In this document: positions 47,332 to 59,618 of the stretch, in pieces
How the letters are laid out: the number at the start of each line of letters is the position of its first letter
How positions within the stretch are numbered: the first letter of the stretch is position 1
Source: Patellaria atrata CBS 101060
Taxonomy: Eukaryota; Ascomycota; Dothideomycetes; Patellariales; Patellariaceae
Direction: 5' to 3'
DNA length: 64,000 nt
NCBI GenBank assembly: GCA_010093705.1
Contig: MU006106.1
Location: forward strand, 523,086 to 587,085
Translations under genes and position numbers: made by a program
The notes under the pieces: model-generated
What the model was told of the DNA's origin: nothing
The model's database searches: none
Seen by the model: the letters and a program-made list of their open reading frames with translations, nothing else

Positions 47332-50300
47332 TCATAGGTCAAGAAGGGAAGCAAGAGAGTCAGACATATCATTTTGCATTTATTCCCACTAGCTGACCCT
47401 TTGCTCTCCTATCTTAGCCTGCTTGGCATAATTTCCTTTGTTCTGCTTTGATCTCTGTTATTCTGCAGCTATATTCCCTTTCTCTCACGACTTCGGAAGC
47501 GGCTACGATACCTGGTGCTTATTTGGTGTAATGGAACCATTTCTGGCGTGCCTCGGGTCTTTAACCCTTGGCTTTCTGGCTTTTTGTACAATACTCTCGG
47601 ATTGGTCTTCCTCGTCCCTGATGGATCCTTTCTTGACATCCGTCCTTTGCCGTCTTTTAATGCCGTTATCTTGGAACAGCATCTTGTCGGCGTACATTTC
47701 AGAAAAGTTACACGACTCTCTTAAACGGATTTCATCCCAACTCCATAATTCGGTCCAGACGACTTGTTCCCCACAACCTCTCTTATGTCTCTAATGAGCA
47801 TTACGCCGATCACCTGACGACTTTCCTGAGGCTATTTACCTTACCTTTCTGTCCTCTGCTACGCTTGTGGCATTCTCCACGTCATCCTATCACCTCGCTG
47901 AAGCAAATGGTCATACTGGACCAACTTATGAGCACATGTTCACCGCTCATGTCATCGTTGATCATCGCTGTCTCTGGCAGCGGCCAGATCAGTCTGGACA
48001 AGTTCTGATTGTTACATCGTGAATTGATCGTTATCTACTCTTTAGATATAAGGTCGTTTATCGCATGAGTACAATTGATCTGTCTGGTAGAAGAAAAATT
48101 TTTTTAAAAAAAAGCAATGGAGGCATGATTGGATGGTAACAATCAATTGTACGGACGATCTAGAACCGGTAGTTGTAGTTATTTCAATTGACAACATCTC
48201 CTCTTTCTTGCTGTGCGTTGTCATCGGCGCACACTCTCTTAGTTGTCACAGGATGTTCTTGCGGTGTGATGTGGGCTTGTTGCTGACGTGTCCTGGCAGG
48301 AAGGAAACCTATTTATGTCCCTTCCTCCTCTCAAATCTGCTTCCCTATTCTTCCAACAACCAAGCAAACCAACAGATAGATTCAATTCCAACTATTATTA
48401 GTGGGACATGGTCGCAGCAACGCTTCTAATGAGTGCTCTAGCAACCAATAGTCTACATGGAACATCCATTTTACCCTTAAGTTCCTTTTTTGGATCCCAT
48501 ATTCCTTAGAAGTAGTTATAGTCTCTCATTCGACATATCGCCCCTTCTAGTCCAATTGTCAGACCACCTACTGACTCATGCAGATCCAATTCCCAGACCG
48601 CTTCATCATGGCAATTCATTTCCATCTGCAAGAGTATTTTCAATTCGTGTCGAATCTAGAGGTGGCACTTAGATGTTTACCATCATCATCAACCCTCCTA
48701 GACAGAACGGTCCTCCTCAGCATGCAACTAGCATATACATTCGCACCACGTAGCCCCTGACCTTAAATGGAAAATACCATGCATAACACAGCTCCAACTG
48801 TCGCTAGTTTTAGACCTTGAATGTTAGTTCCAGAATATGGAAACGCGCATTTATCGGATTCTGCGAGTTTTCGCTGCGGAGGGATCAAGTTTTATTCTTC
48901 TCTCCGCTCGTAAATCCCAGTAGGGGGCCTATTTCTTGTTCTCCGCTCCCTCTATCCAAATTCAACGATTCGGATGGCTCGTGTATGACCAACGTCATTT
49001 GTACAGTTGACCATTTCCTTGGACGCTTCGTACTAGAGGCGCTACCCAGCTGCGAAAACGCCCCAATTCTGCTGCTCCACGTTCGATAAATGGCCATAAT
49101 ATCTTCCTTCCTTGTCCGATTATTTAACAGAACTATCAACATTACGCCCATTCCCCGCCCAAGATATATTCGGATTCTGCACGGAAGAAATTCGGCGAAA
49201 TAGACTCTATATATTTGGCTATGTTCGGGCTCAGCGACTGATTAGCGGTTTATTGCTCGGATGCAAGCTCTCTCATACTCTTCTCATATACCCCTTTTCT
49301 ACGAGTCACTCACAAATATTTATGGTTCCCGCGGCCTGGTATTACAGAAGAATGGAGATTACTGCAGGATTATTGAGAACTAGTGATGAACCCAAACAGT
49401 CGGAACTTTTACTACTGTGTTGGTGTTTCCGGAAGATACGTGTTCATTGCTCTCTTTGGTACCTTTCCAAATCCGCAAAATGAGATTGTCGCGAACATCA
49501 TTGTGGCCGCTAGATTCAGATGCAAACAGAAGCATGGCAAGTTTCAGTAATCACCCTTACTTTGTGCTCAGCCTAGAGCAGAATTACCCCAGGACTCCCT
49601 GTCTCGATAATCTGGCTTGATAGATACCTATTCTCTCCTGCGTGGACTGGCTCCACCTTCAGTACTACTGGCAACTCTTCAGTATCACACATCTATACAT
49701 AGAGAAACGTATTGCTTTTTCTTCGATTGGAGAGTAACATATCTCAGCCTTTCCGTTTATCTCTGCATTGGAATGCAGCTGTTAGAGTTCTCTTCTATTT
49801 ACGCTGATTAATACTGACTCCAGCTTATACCATATCCTTTTATCTAAACCTTCCGCACAGAGCATTTCGAATTTAGGGCTACAGGAGCAGCTTTTGCGAG
49901 ACCCTCTCCGGCCCTAACAAATCAGAACCGAACGAACAACTTCATTTTCTTCCTCAGCGCCTTAGGTATTAGTCTAGGAGACAACAAGCCTTTTATTATT
50001 CCGTGTGAACTGGAGAAGAATTGCCGCGTCGTGAGCGCAAACATCTATTGAAGAATCGGGCGAGACACTGCATCGAATGAAATCTGGTCCACTATTCAAC
50101 CATTTAGGATGGGAAATTTCTTTCGGATCCATTCTGTTGTAGGATTCAGTTCTGCTCAACTGGTTGTTCAGTGAAGCCAAGTTTTGTATCTCGCTTCCCC
50201 TAAGCGGCATCGTCCGTTGCGGCGAAAAGTATTGACTATTTAAGAGTCCATCTCATCAATGTGTTCACATTCTCGACGCGGTCTTAGACTACTAGTTCAT

Positions 50301-53290
50301 TCATTACCCCAGGAAATAATGTTAGTGCTTAACGGGGGAACTTCTGGCTCGTTTGGACCTCCAGGAGTTGCGGTATATCACAATTATCGGTCGCGAAACC
50401 GAAAACAACCATTATCATTCAAATACTCATTAGGGATGTTCCCGCTGGCCGCATCGGTTCGAACTGATTTCTTTAGCCTCGCATTGGGGGACAAGATCAA
50501 TAAAGGGATTTGAAATGATTGTTTCGCTGGTGGCAAAGTTAACATGCTTGAGACTATGGAATCGTCATAAAGCTTAGAGATGGCCAGAAGGAGTTATTCA
50601 GTCAGCATCCTCTCAGCTCCGGATAAGGCTGAATGCGTTCGCGAACCGCCTGATTGATTTCAATATGCGCCGATTTGACCATGGTATACACACCTCCCTA
50701 GGCTCGATATCTCGGCCACAACTTTCATACAAGATTTGTTTTTCTTTCAGTAAATCATTTCATGGACGGCTCTAGATGCGCAATACGACTTTCATTGTCT
50801 TCCTACCACTGTAGCGAACCAGTTCTCGGGTATTTATTACCCTCTTACCCATAACCGAATGGCGGTGGGAGATTTGAGATTAGCAGCAAATGTCATATTC
50901 ATGAACACCCACTGTTCCCTTTGTGGGCCTAGACTCCGTCAAGGAATTGGATTCCATAAAGACAGAAGACTATTGCTAGCCCTAGTGGGAGTCTTGAAAA
51001 TTTGATCGTGGCCATGCTATTATGATAGCGGTTTGGAGATACGATTTGTGATTTCTGCGACTTGCTTCAGACATTCGGTCGAGTGGTTGAAAGGGACCGG
51101 AATTCGAGTTGGTCTATGATCTTGAGCCCCTCAAATTGGGTTTAAGACAAGACAACGTTAGATGACACGGGTTACCTACGGAATATTTATGCCGTTTGGA
51201 GGCGCGCAGTCATCTCTCAAACATTTACATATTTACATTGTTAAAAACACACTTCCGTCCCGTAAGAACTGGAAATCACTGGTCAATTCTCGTTCGGGGT
51301 TTAGATGCGAAATTGGCAGATTCCTAGTTCTCTCCCGTCTTGTGGGGACTATCACATATATTTTCTTCCTGGGGCGGAAACAGAGATGTAAGCTCGTCGC
51401 GGTTAGGGGATCGCGGACTGACTGATAACTTTTTGGCAATTCCATTCTGTGAGTGGTGACTATCCCTATAGTTTTTGAGATCAAGAGATTCAGTACTCAA
51501 CCAATTTGGATGCAGGGAACTTTACTGCGTTCCCTCTTGCAACTGTATAATCGCTTGTTCCCGAAATGACCAAAATAACGGCTCACGAGTGTGTCTCAAG
51601 AGCTATTGGGAGGTTTTAGTCCAAAGAATGCGGCTCTACGAGAGCTATATTTCCGCGAGATGAGACTCTATGAAGCCGCTGTGTGAACAAGACCATCAAA
51701 AAGGAACGACTTTTACAAGACTTGGGGATGTGTATTTTCCCGAAGGATTCGGATTTAATCATCATCGCGGCGGCCAAACTTACACATTAATGTGATCATT
51801 TAAATGAGGTGTTAAGATCTGTATCCCTAATTTGTTTGAAAGATCCGCCGTTTTTCGCTAATAAACAAGTAAGTGGAGCAAATAGTAGGAGGTGCCACTG
51901 AGTACGAAAAATAAGTAAGGTTATCGAAAGAAACAGAGGGGAAGGAGAGTGGTTTTAACGTCGAAGATTGCTGCTTCTGTAATTTTCGGAGTCTATGGAA
52001 TGTGAGCGGCCTCTAGTAATTGTGTTCCAACTATCTAGTCCAGATGCTATCTACAATCAAGATAAAGAAGAAGAGAAGAGTCTGAAGGCAGGTTTGAGGA
52101 AAATATTACTGGCTGATCTTCGGATGCAGGGCGCGCTCATACCACTAGGCTCTAGCCTGTTACATGGAACAGTTAGCTTTCTTGTTATCTCCCTTCGGTC
52201 TTGGTAAAGAATTGATATTTCCGTATGACCCTGTATCGAATTGGATAATAAGTTAAACGACCCGATTACCTCCAGAAGCCAGTCCTTCAAACAGTGTTGC
52301 TAGGCAAGGTCTTTTCGCAAAAATAGCTCTTCCTTTCAAGATGTCTTCCAGTCATTACCGATTCGGTCATTCACGTATATTCCTCAACTATCCCCTCAAC
52401 AACGTGATATGTGTTCCGGATCGGATCGGAATGACATGGCGCAGGATTCTGGAGTTGTTGCTATCATTTGCATATACTTATCTCAGTGCGAGGCCTGTGT
52501 CATCGTAGCTAACCTCTCAGCTTCGAAGCTAGGGTGAGATTCACCCGTTTTTGTTTAACCGAAACATCGCAAATTGGATTCTTCTTTCTAGAAATATATG
52601 CAGGAAGTGGGTCTCGTTCTCTTGATGTCATGGCCTAGCATTGTACTGCACTACCCGCAAGATACATGAACGGGTCATTCTCTTTCTGGTTCTCCTTAAC
52701 CACAGAACATTCTCAATCATTTACTGTCTCTCGACGGTTAAAGTATTGTCATAAATACACGCATGTTGAACAATATTCATCGGACTCGTTTAGGAAGTTA
52801 GAAGACCTTAGAACATGGGTTCAGAGGAAAAGTGACACCAAAGAAATATTGCGGAGCAGTCGCGGAGACGGTGAAAGAGATTCTGATAAAGAAATATATC
52901 TTACTCAAAATCCTCCTCTGGATATTTCAACTTGGCTGGGTCGGCCCGATTCCTGGGAACATGTTACCGTAGCTATCTCAAGGCATTCGCGAGAGGGATA
53001 ACATGAGGAAACCGGCCATTTTGGGATTCGGCCAACTTTTCCCAACACTACGTTCGGGAATCAGGACTGTAGCAAAAACTTCCCAAAGTTCTAAAGAGCG
53101 AAGATTTTTATGCCAATATTCTTCGAACAGTGGCTTGCCTGAATCTAATTCTCTTCTTGGAGCGCCAGTCTCTAATCAATCTACCCTTCTCAATCTCCAT
53201 TTCTTAGGAGATATTGTCCAACGCACAGGGCTCGGGATTCAACATATTCTAGGGCGCTGGACATTGGTGAAATTGAGGGTCACGCAAGGT

Positions 53291-53330
53291 GGCTGGATAT
53301 CAGATGGCTGGATATCAGATGGTTGGGGAC
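53291..53330. repeat. 15-bp tandem duplication
   Basis: GGCTGGATATCAGAT occurs twice in a row, exactly, and starts a third imperfect copy (GGTTGGGGACCAG). Confidence 0.85.
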
Positions 53331-56300
53331 CAGGATAAGTGAGATGGTTAAGCAGGCAATACTATAAAATAGCACAGGCACCCACTCCAGATAGTAGACA
53401 ATCAATGAACACTCTTACCCTTCTATCTACTACCTTAGCTCATCCCTGTGTGGATTTTATCAGACATTAATTGAGATGATCCTCGTAATATGATCTCTGT
53501 TGACAACTGTTCTTCAGATCAACCGTCTTATTCCTACTAATATTGCTCAGTTCAACTGGCAAGTATTGCTTGAAATTACCGCTTTGGAATTGTGTCTCTA
53601 TTAGAACGGAAATACCGTGAGATGAAACCAAATAACAGAATCTATTGATAAGCATGGGTATCAAAAATAACCAGAGTTTGTTTCTATGACAGGACAATGG
53701 CCCCTCATTCTCGGAAAGCTACACACTCAAAACGCTTCCTGCCCTTTAAGCTAGGGTTTAGTATCCCCTGGTGGAGTTAGTTGTTATGGTTCAACCTCAG
53801 ATGGAAGCTGAAAGGTATATTGCTATATGTGCATGAAGCTTAAACTTAAGGAAAGAAAGTGTTAAGACAGCATATGCTGTTCTGCTAAAGTATAGTATGA
53901 CTAAGCCGCTGGATCATCCAAGGCACTTATACCTATCGGGTCTAACCCGTGACATTGGTCACTCCTACTGTGAAACGGAGCAATCGCTGGTGTAGAACAA
54001 GGATAGAATAAATTACGAAACCACCTGTTTTCTAAGAGGACTCCACAAATAATGACTTAGATTACAAAGTCTGCCTTCAAAACATACCCTAGACAGGAAA
54101 TATTTTCCACTCTGGTCCTTCGGTTATCATTCGAATCCAATTCTCCGGTTTCTGGTCTCGCGGTTTCTATGGGGAGAAGAGGCGCATTCCTTCACGAGGT
54201 TATTCCTATTGAGCATGTTACTTCTCCTTTTCGGGATCTGTTGTCCTGTTCCTTCCTTTCGGGCCTCCAATCCCAGGAAGAATATGTGTTTACCATAATC
54301 ATGATTATTATCCGCTGACTACGATATCATTGGACCTTTACTCATAACTGATCGACATACTAACACAATTATTCTACTTCAATATCCACCACGAATTCTT
54401 CTCCACAATATATTGTTCCGTCTTTGAATCACGGAAGTAGCATGAAAGTATTCGTTTCCGCATTTGGAATAATATCCCCCCCCTCCTCGCGACTCACCCC
54501 GATCCGTATGAATGTATACCACGGCCTATTCCCAGCGGATCAGTGCCGCCGAAGTCAGCTAGCATTCTTCCACTCTGCTAATCTTATAACCTCTGCTCTC
54601 ACCGTTCTCCTGTTGATTCTGGTTGCGGAATTTTTAACCGCAACAACATTCTCGGAAGGCTCGAGGTTAATTGGTAGGGTCTCAGTTCTCTTACTGAGCT
54701 TAAAGACCATTACTGTCCTGTACATTGACGGACATTCGTATTGTCTAACCTTCGTGCTGTTCGTCCTGGTTATTCCGTCAAGGTTTTATTAAGAAGCTTT
54801 AAATGTGTTGAAGCAACGAAGTATTTGCATTGAAGAGCTCTTCTCGTCCGCAGATCCCTAATTTTTTCGGCCTTTAGATCATACCTTTCTCCTTATACAC
54901 AGCTACATACCTATCACACGATTAGGCATCCACTAATTGCGAGCATGGCATTGCATGAGATGTGCCTCGCACTTTGCTTGCAATTCTCGTCCTTAAATAC
55001 GGTGTGCCAGAGAGTTCGTATCGGCTATACTGGAAAGTCTCTATTATTGTTCAACTCATATCTGTGCTATTGGAATATTGAAAAGAATGTGCTCGGCCAT
55101 CGCACTCTTTCCTTTCTCCAGGAAATGAACTTTAGAAGAGAGAGAACTGAATTAACACCCCTAACGGATCAGGTGTTCCATTGCTCTAGTTCAGCTTGAG
55201 TAGCACTTAGAGGTTTAGGAAGGAGAACACAGAAATAGGATCCTAGCCCATTTCTGTTGGGTTTTCTGCCCTTTTACTCTCCCAGGAAAATAGGAAATAT
55301 TCCGTTTGAGTATAAAGTGATAGATAGGTCCGCTCGAAGAGTTGCGTGAATGTGGCTTTCAGAACAATACAGAGAAGGGAGAATCTCGTGCTGAGTACCT
55401 CCATACTTTGTCCGTTTCAAAGGAGAGAAACGTACGTTCTAAACTCCCATTATGAGCAACGAAGAGTAGCACAAATGTGGGACCCATTGAGACAACCCAA
55501 CCAGACCCGTTCCGCGTTACGGAAGAGTCCGGCGCGAAACATAAAAAAGCTTTTCTTTGAACTTATTGCCACCTCTGCGTGCTGGATTGTTTGAGCCTAG
55601 CAACACATTCCCTCATACAGAATCATTGGTAGTGATTAAAGATCTGGCGACTCACAACGACTACAAAAAGAAATTGTGGTGTGGATGAGGGCCTAGCTCT
55701 GGAGATTTCATTCATCAAGGTTTTATTCGGCGAACGAGTGGTGAACATACAAGAAGAGACAACAAGTTAACTATATTCATTCTTCCTGCGTGCTAGAGCT
55801 TTCGAATCCTAGAAAGACCCCTCTATTCTCGAATTATGTCGCGTGATGGTTATATCCGTCTGGCCCCGGGGAGGTGAAGATGACATAGGCAGATACTTTT
55901 ACACAGCAAACATTCTCCGCTGTGAGGGAAACCTGATACAAAATGGCAGATTCTCCGTCCCGTCTATTAGATCCTCAAAATTCCTACCTTCGAGCGTTAT
56001 TCTCCTTATCCATTGCCATCAGCGCTTTCCACTTACCATATTCATGCAGGACGCGGTATGAACGTATGAAAGATAACCAAGAACGTCTCTGATTCTCTAG
56101 GATGAGGGAGGTCTGAGAAAAAGAGTGTTAGAGAGACAACAAGAGAAGTTATACTTTCTATTCTCCCTGCCGGATTCTCGGAAGTCTAGCACCATAGACA
56201 GACATAATTTTCGATTCTCCGTGGATCAAACTAAATCTATTCCTGTCCTCGGGTAGCTATCCGATGCATTTTCTGGATGCCTCAACCATGAGCCGGTATC

Positions 56301-56371
56301 CCATCTCGGATCTGTGTATTCCGTCCCTGTGCGGACTGTTACATTAGAACTCAATACCACAAAATCAGTGG

Positions 56372-56461
56372 TTATCATTGGAGCTCATGTGCGTTCAACT
56401 CATTGACCTCCAATCATCATCATTGGGGCACTTGCACACCCAACTCATTGGCATCCAATCA
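56372..56461. repeat. 45-bp imperfect tandem duplication
   Basis: Two adjacent 45-bp units (56372-56416 and 56417-56461) share TCATTGG at the left, CAACTCATTG in the middle and TCCAATCA at the right, with scattered base changes. The units also contain the inverted pair ATTGG/CCAAT. Confidence 0.75.
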
Positions 56462-57302
56462 CATTCCGGTACCAACGTCAAGAGCCGCTTCATTCCACGA
56501 TTCGTGATTCTCTAGGGAGAAAACGGCATCCATCAACCTCCCGGAGATATTGCGGGGCTCCATAGAGACACAGACGTTGAGGTGATTTTGACCCCGTGCG
56601 CCGCAGCACCACCACCCCAGCAAGCCATTGTTGGGAGAGAAAATTCGAGACGTTCTATTGGCGAAAGTTGATTACGGCATGGCCATTGAGATCGGGGGGA
56701 GTTGGACGGAAACTCTGTCCCTAGCTTTTCAACACCATTTCGGGGTTGAAGAGAAAACCGCCAACAAAGCTGAGAAGTGAGCATTCGGCATTCTTTACAT
56801 TCAAGATGATCAGGGCCGTTGAACACGACGTTAGGTTAAACCTACGCTCACCTTATCATTTTGCCCCGTGTGTCGCTGGAGCCAGTGTCAATGAACACAA
56901 CCAGCACATTGAGAAATTATCCCGTCCGCTCCTCACAGATTTCATGGAATAGTAGGGGCTTCTAGATCTCGTATTGTGGTGGTTCTTTAATGCTTGGGAT
57001 TCACACCAATCAGCCCTGGGATGCACTGGGAACTGAACGGTGCTGGCCGCGTAGGGCCTATTGTCCCCCTGGAGCTGACGCATTGCGCCGTACATATTGC
57101 GGATAATAGCGTATTGAACAATATGTCATTCATTTGGAACATCACCTTACTTATCGATATCTCCTCCGCTAATTAGCATGAGAAAAGCTTTAGAAATATA
57201 GCATTTCCAAAGAACCAACTGAAAGAACTTAAATTGATACTCAAAACCGGCAGCAACTTCATTAATCCACATCACACCTCGCTTTCATACGCACAAGGAT
57301 AC

Positions 57303-58568
57303 CTATTCCCACTTTAGCTCCTTCTTCTTCAACATATCCATTCTCCCCTCTTCAAGCATCCTCTTGGCGGTAACCCTCGTCGGGTAGTTCCGCATAAACA
57401 TATTCGTAAAATGGGTTCCATAATGGATCCCCTCCTCCTCCGGCCGCTTCAATGGTCTCATTACCGCCGAGAAGTTCGGTTCGTGGAAGTAGGCAAGAGC
57501 GAAGCGTTCGCGAGTATTGAGGCCGACTTTGTGAGGAGTCGAGGGGAGGTAGGAGTCGGTAACGTATTGCATCATATCGCCTGTGATGGTGTAAGAAAGC
57601 TATAGTCTTGGGAAATGTTTCATTACATTTGGGGAGATGCTATTGGACGTACCTGGAAACACAGTAAATACGCCTGGAACGGGAGGGACGTAGACCCATC
57701 CCTCGTCGTCCTCCTTGAGGCCGGCGGCACTAGTTTCCCAGTTCGCGACTTTCTCACCGTCGTAAGGTGGTCTGATGTACAGTCCCCCAATATGCTCTTG
57801 CGCGGCGATAACGAGCAATCCGTAGTCTGTGTGACTCCCGATTCCGCGGCCGGTTTTCCCTTTGCCGTTCGTCTTGTCAATTTGCGGGAAACGGAGGACG
57901 CGCATGTGATGCCAGCCATCTCGAGTAAACTTCGAAAAACTATCTATTGGTATGTTCAGACCTAGGGCGATGAGTTGAAGGATTTTCTCGCCTCCGTCGC
58001 CGAGGTAGGCCATGTATGCATTCATGGTATTCTGCATTTCCTCGGATGGCCAGGGGCATGGACCATGGCAAGGCCACTTCTGCTGAACTCGGGGATCGGA
58101 GAGAGGTAGATCCTTCGTCACCGTAAAGATTTCGGAATAGTCGGCGACGCCATCGGTAATCTCTTCTCCAGAGGCTATGTACCCGGAGAAGCTTTGATCA
58201 TCAACATATTTCTCCTTTTCACGACAGGGACGGGCGAAGAATTGTTTGCTGGCGTTGAAAGCGTTGTCGGCGAGGATTTGGTCCACTGGATCCATAGCAA
58301 CTTGTAAAATTCCATCTTTGTGCCAGGCGTCAATCATAGATTTAGCGAGCGCTTTGTCTCCTGGTGTTCCTTCGACGACTTTGGGGAGCACATATGTCTC
58401 AAAGTTTCCCACAGTGGCCTTATGTAGAGGAGGCATGTCCAATAAGTAATCAGTCTTAGTCGCGAAAGATCTAGTCCTTCTAGAAAGGGATAGGGGAAGT
58501 CGTGCGAATAACGCTGGCGACCTTAGCCGCACGTGGAGAGCCGACATAGGTAAAATTCCGGAGAACAT
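57303..58568 (-). CDS. efe: 2-oxoglutarate Fe(II) oxygenase of the ethylene-forming enzyme (EFE) type, with probable mitochondrial presequence
   Basis: EFE turns 2-oxoglutarate into ethylene and CO2 and also hydroxylates L-arginine. Exons 58568..57653 and 57580..57303 give 397 aa. From residue 55 it follows the Pseudomonas EFE end to end. Landmarks are SGYIASGEEIT, DYSEIFTV, WPCHGPCPWP, DGWHHMRVLRFP, GIGSHTDYGLLVIAAQ, GGLYIRPP, STPHKVGLNTRERFALAYFHEPNF and HYGTHFTNMFMRNYP. Iron ligands are His246, Asp248 and His322; 2-oxoglutarate Arg331. Residues corresponding to the arginine pocket are kept (Glu136, Thr138, Arg223, Tyr249, Phe337, Arg369), with Ile137 for Val. Residues 1-39 have six Arg, no acidic residue and an RSF|AT cleavage-like site, a typical mitochondrial presequence. 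Met45 would start a form without it. Activity is inference: some fungal homologues may only hydroxylate. Confidence 0.9.
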
Positions 58569-59618
58569 AATGTATCTTTCTCACTTAGTGTGCCCCTTGA
58601 TAATTGAGAAGTTAAAATCTTTGAATCTTTCTACTCGTAGGTCTCAAGTTGTTTAAAACGAAGTGTGCCCATGGGCGCAGTTCAAGCATTTGAAATAGCT
58701 TATCAACCCCTGACCACACCCTTCGCAGAGTCGGTATCCATCCCTAAGACAACTCTCTTGGCCTCAATAGGCCATTCTCGCGTTCTGGGAAAGATCTCCA
58801 GGAAGAAGGTTGCACATTATCCTCCATGAACACATCGTGATCATAGGCTCCAGAAACGTGGCTGGTATAGATCGTGCTGGGGAGGGCAAAGAAAATGATC
58901 TATGATATGGTTCAGACCTCATGGCTCTTACGATGCATTCAACCACAACTCGGTAAATGAGGTGATGTTAAGACATGAACCTGTCGATGTTTGAATTTCA
59001 ATATCTTGGAAACGTACAAATAACAGGTAGGAGAAGCATTTCGCATGTAGGCGAGGCTGAAAGACTATCTTCACACATCCCTCCTTCGATATTCTGTTCT
59101 CCCCATGGTTGGAGATATTTAAAATGTTTTCTTGAATAACCAGATGCAACAGCTAAAAACGAGATGGGGAAGATGTTTTGTGGCTTGGACAAGAGGGGAA
59201 GATGGTAACTAAGCAAGATTCTATCACGCTCGGTATCTTTCTGTAGCACACTGAGGGTGAGGTTGAGAATTATACCCTCCTTTGGATTAACTTTGCGGGC
59301 AAGAATCAACATTGCCTTAGAGAACTACTTTGTCATCTGCGGACCATGGCACCCGGACGCCCGGCGTGTAACAGGAAAATGATGTTAGTTTAGAGATAAG
59401 TGATCGACGAGGTGAAGTCGAATTAGAACTAATAGGCGAGAGAAAGCGCCATCATGTGACGTCAATGAGCGCCGCATCTATAGCTTGGAGAGCTCTGAGG
59501 TAAGGTATACTCACCTTGAAATTCTCAAGTCTCAACTGCATGCCCTACAGATGGTCTACACTCCTCCCGGTCCTGTATATATCTTTATTCAAAATTTTCA
59601 CTTTATATCCTTACCGAC
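58569..59618. other. Divergent intergenic region, EFE-type oxygenase / PAF-AH-type lipase
   Basis: About 1.05 kb between the two start codons. No gene and no named site that I can support. A CCTGTATATATC box lies near 59572-59583, about 40 bp before the lipase start. Confidence 0.45.

Larger units (their letters stand above)
47332..57302. other. 10 kb stretch without a supportable gene, with diverged repeats
   Basis: Many open frames of 60-120 codons occur but none shows a domain, a plausible splice extension or codon-like composition. The stretch includes a 15-bp duplication (53291-53320), a 45-bp duplication (56372-56461) and recurring variants of a TTCTcyCTGCGTGGACTG-like word (about 49630, 53440, 55773, 56158, 56317). 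It looks like old, mutated repetitive DNA. I could not assign it to a transposon family. The left 100-400 bp will include the DHH1 3' UTR. Confidence 0.55.

Noticed and set aside
54424-54792. 122-codon open frame with hydrophobic stretches in the gene-free interval
   Set aside because: Hydrophobicity follows from T-rich DNA; no splice partner, no family resemblance and no support from flanks.
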